Source of the DNA: Tanytarsus gracilentus
Lineage: Eukaryota; Arthropoda; Insecta; Diptera; Chironomidae
Length of the DNA: 64,000 nucleotides
Direction: 5' to 3'
NCBI GenBank assembly: GCA_038502055.1
Contig: JAXRKN010000040.1
Location: 5,208,001-5,272,000, forward strand
The notes under the pieces are model-generated. The model worked only from the letters and a program-made list of their open reading frames with translations. It did not search any database and was not told the DNA's origin. The translations under genes were made by a program, and so were the position numbers. Positions within the stretch are counted from its first letter, which is position 1. Each line of letters opens with the position of its first letter. Shown in pieces: positions 58,713-64,000 of the stretch.

Positions 58713-59884
58713 ATGGCAAATAGACTCAATGGATTCGATGCGGACGATGCTAGATTTAGAATACGGTGAGTAATTCATCAAAAACTTGCGAAATTTCAAG
58801 TTTAATTTTTTCCTTATCGACATCTTCAAGTGGCTATCAGCAGATCTGCTCAACCGTGACAGGAGCTTTGATAACGAGTCTCTTCATGACACCCCTCGAT
58901 GTCGTTAAGACACGCTTACAGGTGCAACAAAAGCTTCTCCTATCAAACAAATGCTATTTGTATTGCAATGGATTAATGGATCACATTTGTCCTTGTGGCC
59001 CTACAAATCAGATAGCGGCCACACAGAATGCCCAGAGATTTAGCGGAACTGTAGATGCATTTGTTAAAATCAGTCGAGCGGAAGGCGTTCGATCATTATG
59101 GAGTGGATTGGGGCCAACATTAATCCTCGCACTACCAACAACTGTTTTATATTTCACATCTTATGAGCAGCTTCGAGTTCGTCTAAAAGATTATCATATG
59201 GAGCATGTTGAAAAGACTTCCGACAATTATGAGATGCCACTGTGGATTCCCCTCATAGCTGGATGCACTGCTAGGATTTTTGCTGTGACTGTAGTCAATC
59301 CATTGGAGTTAATACGAACCAAATTGCAATCCGAGAGAATGAGTTATCGGGAAGTTGGGTTTGCATTTAGAAATATGATAAGGCAGTATGGTATTAGTGG
59401 ACTTTTTCGGGGTCTTCCACCTACAATCATGAGAGACACTCCCTTTTCATCGATATACTGGACTTGCTATGAGACATTTAAGAAAGTTAAAAATCTTCCT
59501 CAGCCCGACATGCTGCAATCGTTCATCGGAGGTGGATTAAGTGGAAGTGCAGCGGCAATTGCGACATGTCCCTTTGATGTGATTAAAACTCATCAGCAAA
59601 TTGAGTTTGGCGAAAAATTCATCTATCCAAATGGCAACGGAAACGGTGCACAAAAGAAAAAATTAACATCGATGAGAACGACTATGCTAAACATTATTAA
59701 AGCATCTGGATATAAAGGATTTTTTGCTGGATTAACGCCTCGACTATTTAAGGTGGCTCCAGCTTGCGCAATTATGATTTCAACGTACGAATATGGGAAG
59801 CAATTCTTTCACAAACACAACGTTAACAAATATTACGAGCAAAATCCTCAGCTAGCACCTCGAAATTCGCTCACAGCGCTGTAA
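58713..59884 (+). CDS. Mitochondrial carrier SLC25A39/SLC25A40 type (glutathione import)
   Basis: Members of this branch import glutathione into mitochondria; Drosophila relatives include Shawn and tyler. Two exons (58713-58765, 58831-59884) encode 368 residues. Three carrier repeats are visible with their P-x-D/E-x-x-K/R signatures: MTPLDVVKTRLQ, VNPLELIRTKLQ and CPFDVIKTHQQ (the third lacks the usual Pro/Asp order but is in the family form PFDVIK). Family-specific CYLYCNGLMDHICPC lies in the first matrix loop at residues 59-73. Four Cys in that loop of vertebrate SLC25A39 bind an Fe-S cluster; four Cys are present here but more closely spaced. The acceptor of exon 2 (CATCTTCAAG) is weak but keeps the frame. 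It ends 80 bases from the end of LYAR (tail to tail). Confidence 0.93.
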
Positions 59885-59964
59885 AATTATTTCTTGTAAA
59901 TAAAAATGTGATCAAAATTGTGTTTGATTAGAAATATATATTTGGATAATTCAAAAATAGAATT

Positions 59965-60811
59965 TTATTCAATTAAACGGACATTTTCATTGTCAAGAGA
60001 AATCCCCTGAATCTTTTTGAGTTTCTTATTGAACTTTTTCTCAATCTTGTCACTGACTTCACCGCCAAACTTCTTGTAACGATTCATTACCTTCTTTTTT
60101 AACTTTTTAATGCCAATCTCATTGTTCTTGCTCAATAAAATGTTCTTTATTGTTTCACCCCAGTTGAACTTTGCCGTCTCCTCATCGGACTCCTCTATTT
60201 TAGCTCTTTTGGCGTCTCCTTTGCCATTCTCGTAATGTCCATTTGTTGACTCATCATCTAGTTTGCGCTTATTGTCATTAGTTGCTGGCTGTGGTTGTCC
60301 TTGTTGTGAACGATTTTCTTTCATCGCCTCCTCTAAAAGTGTCCAAGCAGCTTCGAGATCGTCTTGCTTCATATACCGGAATGAATTTTTCATGAAATTC
60401 AAAAACTTTGCCTTTTTTCTTGGAATATTTTCGTAGCTAGATATGGTTTGAAGGATATTGAGAACAGAATTTGATAAGTTCTTCTTCTTTTCTCCTATAG
60501 ATCTCACCATATCAACCTGAAAAAGTTTTAATTAAGAAATGATTTTAAAAAAGCTTTTTCTAACTAAAGCTTACCCATGCCTCTTGCTTCTTTTGACCTT
60601 TATTCTGGTTGGGCTTTGGCTTGTAGTCCTTTCCAGAATATCTTTCCGCTTCGGTCATGCATTGTGTGTGGCCATTAAATGAATTTTCATCAAAATCTTT
60701 ATGGCAATCCATGCACGATACAGCAATATTTTTACTACATCGGAACTTATGCTTCTCAACGTGATTCTTCTTTAGACTCTCGCCGCAGTGATTACAAGCA
60801 AAAACTACCAT
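59965..60811 (-). CDS. LYAR-type nucleolar zinc-finger protein
   Basis: LYAR is a nucleolar protein involved in ribosomal RNA processing and cell growth. Two exons (60575-60811, 59965-60516) encode 262 residues. The N-terminus holds the two atypical zinc fingers of the family: FACNHCGESLKKNHVEKHKF and VSCMDCHKDFDENSFNGHTQ with C-x2-C and H-x-x-C partners, then CMTEAERYSGKDYKPK, a LYAR hallmark. The second half is Lys-rich, with a nuclear-localisation-type cluster (NDNKRKLDDE, DAKRAKIEES) and a C-terminal conserved block (FNWGETIKNILLSKNNEI, KLKKKVMNRYKKFGGEVSDK). The start gives MVVFACNHCG, identical in style to other LYAR proteins. Head-to-head with ari-2. Confidence 0.93.
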
Positions 60812-61239
60812 TTCTAATTATTTTATTTCTTCAAATTGATTTGTTGATATTTTCAAATTTAAACATGTGGATTCTCTCTCTCTCTCTTTCGCATAAAAGC
60901 TCTCAAATTTTTACTCTCTCAAAAATAATTTCAATAAATTTCCTCACTTTCGAGCCCTTCGCATAAAATATTTTATTCTTCGGTGCCTTTTGTCATCCCC
61001 TTTCGAAAGAAAAAGAAAAAGAAGATATTGAAAAAATATTCAAAATTAATTTTTCTTTTTTAAGCCACTTTAAACTTATCCTCTTGAATTTAAAGCACAT
61101 TAAATCGTAAGTTGAGTGTAAATTTTATCGAAATATGATCAAGAATTGATTGAAATTCGACTTTTTAGCGAATAAATTTGGAATTTAATTTTTGTCTCTC
61201 CCAAGTTGTTAATTAGTGCGATTTAGTAAAATAATAGTC
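60812..61239. promoter_or_regulatory. Divergent promoter region, LYAR / ari-2
   Basis: 428 bases between the two opposite start codons, with TCTCTCTCTCTCTCTTTCGC at about 60874-60893 and an AT-rich remainder. It should contain both transcription starts. Confidence 0.5.
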
Positions 61240-63266
61240 ATGGATTCCGACGATATGGAATATTCAGACGATGATCTTGACGCTATGGATTATTATAGTG
61301 AGTAATTGAAGAAAATAACTCAAGGACTGTGCTTTATTCGAAGTGTTAAAAATTTTTTAAAATTATCAAAATGAAATAACTTTTTAAATATTATTAACTA
61401 CATTTTACAATAATAATAATAGTAAGCCATAACAATTAATTTTTATTGTAGTTTTTGCACATATAAAAACTACGTAAAATGAAAACTTTCATAAGCAAAT
61501 CCTTGAACTTTTCTCACGTTTTTTTTCTCTCTCCACATCAAGTGAAAAAGTCACAATTGAATTAAAGTGCACTCGCTGTAAAATTGCCCGTTTAGTTGTG
61601 AAGCTAATTTTTCTCTCAATTTTTTTAGGTAACGAGGAAGATATAGAAATTTTTGACAAAAAAACAGATCCAGAGTTCTTTAACTACGACTGCTTAAGCG
61701 TGGACGAGGTGGAAAAGCATCTCAATGAGTCGGTTGAAACACTCAGCAATACCTTAAAAATAACACCATCACTAGCAAAAGTTCTCCTCAACGAGCATAA
61801 ATGGAAAACAAATGAAATTATCGAGAAATATCGGGAGAATCCTTCAAGTTTATTAGTTAGTGCAAAATTAAAGTCAACGACGGGAAATGGAAAGAAAGCA
61901 ACGACTTCGAGTCTCCTCTGTCCCGTGTGTATTCAATGTCAACCGTGTGATAAATTTCAAGCTCTTTCGTGTGGCCATTCATTCTGTAAAATATGCTGGT
62001 CGATGCATTTTGAAATTCAAGTTTTGGAATTTGGAACTTCAACACAAATTTGTTGCATGGCTGCCGCCTGTAATGTTCTAGTTCCCGAAGATCTCGTACT
62101 AACCGGTCTCATAGCGCGACCACAAATTCGTGATAGATATCAGCAACTTGCATTTCTAGACTATGTCAAGTCAGTTCCTGAATTGAGATTCTGTCCCGGC
62201 ACGGTTGGCTATTAAGAAATACATTAATTAATGAACATATTTTAAAGACTTATTTTTTAGAATTGTCAAGTGATTATTCGCAGTCATGATTTAACTCCGA
62301 AGAAGGCATCGTGCAAAGAGTGTCAAACGTCTTTCTGTTTTCTTTGCGGCAACAACTATCATGCTCCGACCAGTTGTGTAACTATCAAAAAGTGGCTGAC
62401 TAAATGCGAGGACGACAGTGAAACGGCCAATTATATTTCTGCAAATACTAAAGATTGTCCGAAATGTAACATTTGTATCGAAAAGAATGGCGGTTGCAAT
62501 CACTTGAGTTGCTCAAACTGTAAACACGATTTTTGCTGGATGTGTCTCGGTGACTGGAAGGCACACGGTTCCGAATACTACGAATGCTCGAGATATAAAG
62601 AAAATCCCAATATTGCCAACGAATCAGTTCATGCTCAGGTGAGTTCCGTAATTATACTTGTGTCTACCTCGTAAAACGTTATGATGTGTGTGCGTTTAAT
62701 TTTATGGGGATGATAATAAATAAAAATAACAACGATACATTATTTTAATTTATTAATTATAGGCACGAGAAGCTCTGAAGAAATATTTGCATTATTACGA
62801 GCGTTGGGAGAATCATAGCAAGTCGTTACAGCTCGAACAGCAGACACTAGAGCGTTTAAAGAATAGAATTAATGAGAAAGTGATGAAAGGCATCGACTCG
62901 ACTTGGATCGACTGGCAGTATCTTTTCACGGCTGCTACACTTCTCGCCAAATGTAGATACACTCTCAAATACACCTATCCATTTGCGTATTATGCCTCCA
63001 TGGACCCGACTTCCTCGCGTAAGGACTTGTTTGAATATCAACAAGGTAATTCTACATTAATTGCATTTCTCAGCATTAACTAATTGTTTAAAAAATTTAT
63101 CATAGCCCAACTTGAAGCGGAAATTGAAAATCTTTCGTGGAAAATTGAACGTGCTGAGACGACAGATCGATCGGTCATTGAAAATCAAATGGACATTTGT
63201 GAAAAACGGAGAGTTACACTCTTAAAGGACTTCTTTCCTAATGACAGTAATAATAGCAGTAGTTAA
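61240..63266 (+). CDS. ari-2: Ariadne-2, RBR-type E3 ubiquitin ligase
   Basis: Ariadne RBR ligases take ubiquitin from UBCH7-type E2 enzymes onto a catalytic Cys and work with neddylated cullins. Five exons (61240-61297, 61629-62203, 62261-62638, 62763-63045, 63106-63266) encode 484 residues. An acidic N-terminus (MDSDDMEYSDDDLDAMDYYS) is followed by a UBA-like region. RING1 is CPVCIQCQPCDKFQALSCGH with FCKICW. The in-between RING has CKECQTSFCFLCGNNYHAP. The catalytic RING2 is CPKCNICIEKNGGCNH with FCWMC, the active Cys being in GGCNH. The Ariadne C-terminal helices follow (REALKKYLHYYERWENHSKS, TWIDWQYLFTAATLLAKCRY, QLEAEIENLSWKIERAE). The donor of exon 2 (ACG|GTTGGC) is weak, though frame and homology support it. 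Confidence 0.96.
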
Positions 63267-64000
63267 AATGTATAATTAAATTTAAAAAGTACTTTTATTA
63301 GGATTCGAATAATTTTTTTTGTGAACAAAAACTGAAAATTGTGAGAAATATTTTTAAGGTCACACCCCTTTTTAAAGAAATTAAACAATAATGCGATTAA
63401 AGAATAATGCGATATGCTTTTTGCGTAAAAATACGTTTTTTTCTTCAAGGGCATTACTAAACTTATAAAATATGATTAAAATAAATTAATAAAAAAAATA
63501 ATAAACCTAAATTTTTGTATGTTCTCTTACCACACATTTTCGCATATATTGATTAATGACTTTGATTTGCGAATTTTTTTTGAATGTATGCTCTTATGTG
63601 CTTGAGTCAATTCTAACAATCATCTTTTTCTATTTCCTTTATATACATCTTCTCACCATCGAATCTGTCCGTCGTCATACATAAAAATATTATATACACA
63701 CCGCCACGCTCGTTGTTCTTGACTATTATAATTAATTTCGCCTATGAACGACGCACATACACGCTTAGAAGTATAAAATTTAATTTCTGAAGGAGAAACG
63801 AAAAAGTCCAACGAACTTTTCCAACGAATACTGACGCGCTCACTAAGCTGAAAGCGAAATGATGAAAAAATCAGCTAGTTTTATATTATCATAATTTTTA
63901 ATAATATAATTTTGAGATTTTTTAATAATTCAATTTTTTTCCAATCAATCAAATTGATTTTAACCACTTTTTCACTTTTGTATTATTTTTTCGATTTAAT
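63267..64000. other. 3' flank of ari-2, right edge
   Basis: A+T-rich, with possible polyadenylation signals near 63480-63505 (AAATTAATAAAAAAAATAATAAA). No start of a further gene was recognised before the window ends. Confidence 0.5.

Noticed and set aside
1..64000. tRNA, rRNA, known microRNA hairpins and CRISPR-like arrays
   Set aside because: None was recognised by eye; a tRNAscan or covariance-model search would be needed to exclude them fully.

Overview
The window is eukaryotic nuclear DNA from an insect, most likely a nematoceran fly such as a chironomid midge. This is inferred from the high A+T content, compact genes with introns mostly 50-70 bases long bounded by GT..AG, and protein sequences closest to dipteran orthologues. 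No operon, rRNA, tRNA or CRISPR array was recognised. Exon coordinates come from joining reading frames at splice sites by hand. For the gene models with a full exon list, the exon phases sum to whole codons.

Layout. 1-5.6 kb: Cbl ubiquitin ligase (minus), ending just after the RING domain like the fly short isoform. 8.9-11.4 kb: an insect FAM110 homologue (plus). 13.4-19.4 kb: a rearranged island with two 774-base inverted copies, a broken C2H2 zinc-finger gene, a broken RGG/coiled-coil gene, a 1.9-kb palindromic foldback-like element, and the intact TSPO gene (minus). 20.2-21.5 kb: a small secreted protein whose third intron carries a hAT-type miniature element. 21.9-23.5 kb: three tandem bZIP genes of the C/EBP-gamma (irbp18) type (minus). 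24.2-28.3 kb: PPP1R37 (plus). 29.8-31.8 kb: HRD1/sip3 (plus). 32.4-34.0 kb: a four-membrane-span protein (plus). 34.5-36.3 kb: a non-autonomous element with terminal inverted repeats at TA. 36.6-38.4 kb: a CDKL-family kinase (minus). 38-46 kb is mostly non-coding, with one possible small gene. 46.0-50.7 kb: TMEM184B (minus). 52.6-63.3 kb is a dense housekeeping block: Syntaxin-8 (plus), UQCRC2 (minus), TOM1 (plus), SLC25A39/40 (plus), LYAR (minus) and ariadne-2 (plus).

Several genes share broad themes: ubiquitin ligation (Cbl, HRD1, ari-2), endosomal traffic (Syntaxin-8, TOM1), and mitochondria (TSPO, UQCRC2, SLC25A39/40). Nothing shows that they form one pathway. UQCRC2/TOM1 and LYAR/ari-2 are head-to-head pairs with short shared upstream regions.

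The most unusual signals are: a micro-inversion whose duplicated ends match a staggered-break mechanism; the palindrome inside it; a hairpin-forming hAT miniature element in an intron; a three-gene bZIP cluster whose third member has lost the invariant basic-region Asn; and a Syntaxin-8 whose SNARE zero-layer Gln is a His. No wholly new multi-gene system was evident.
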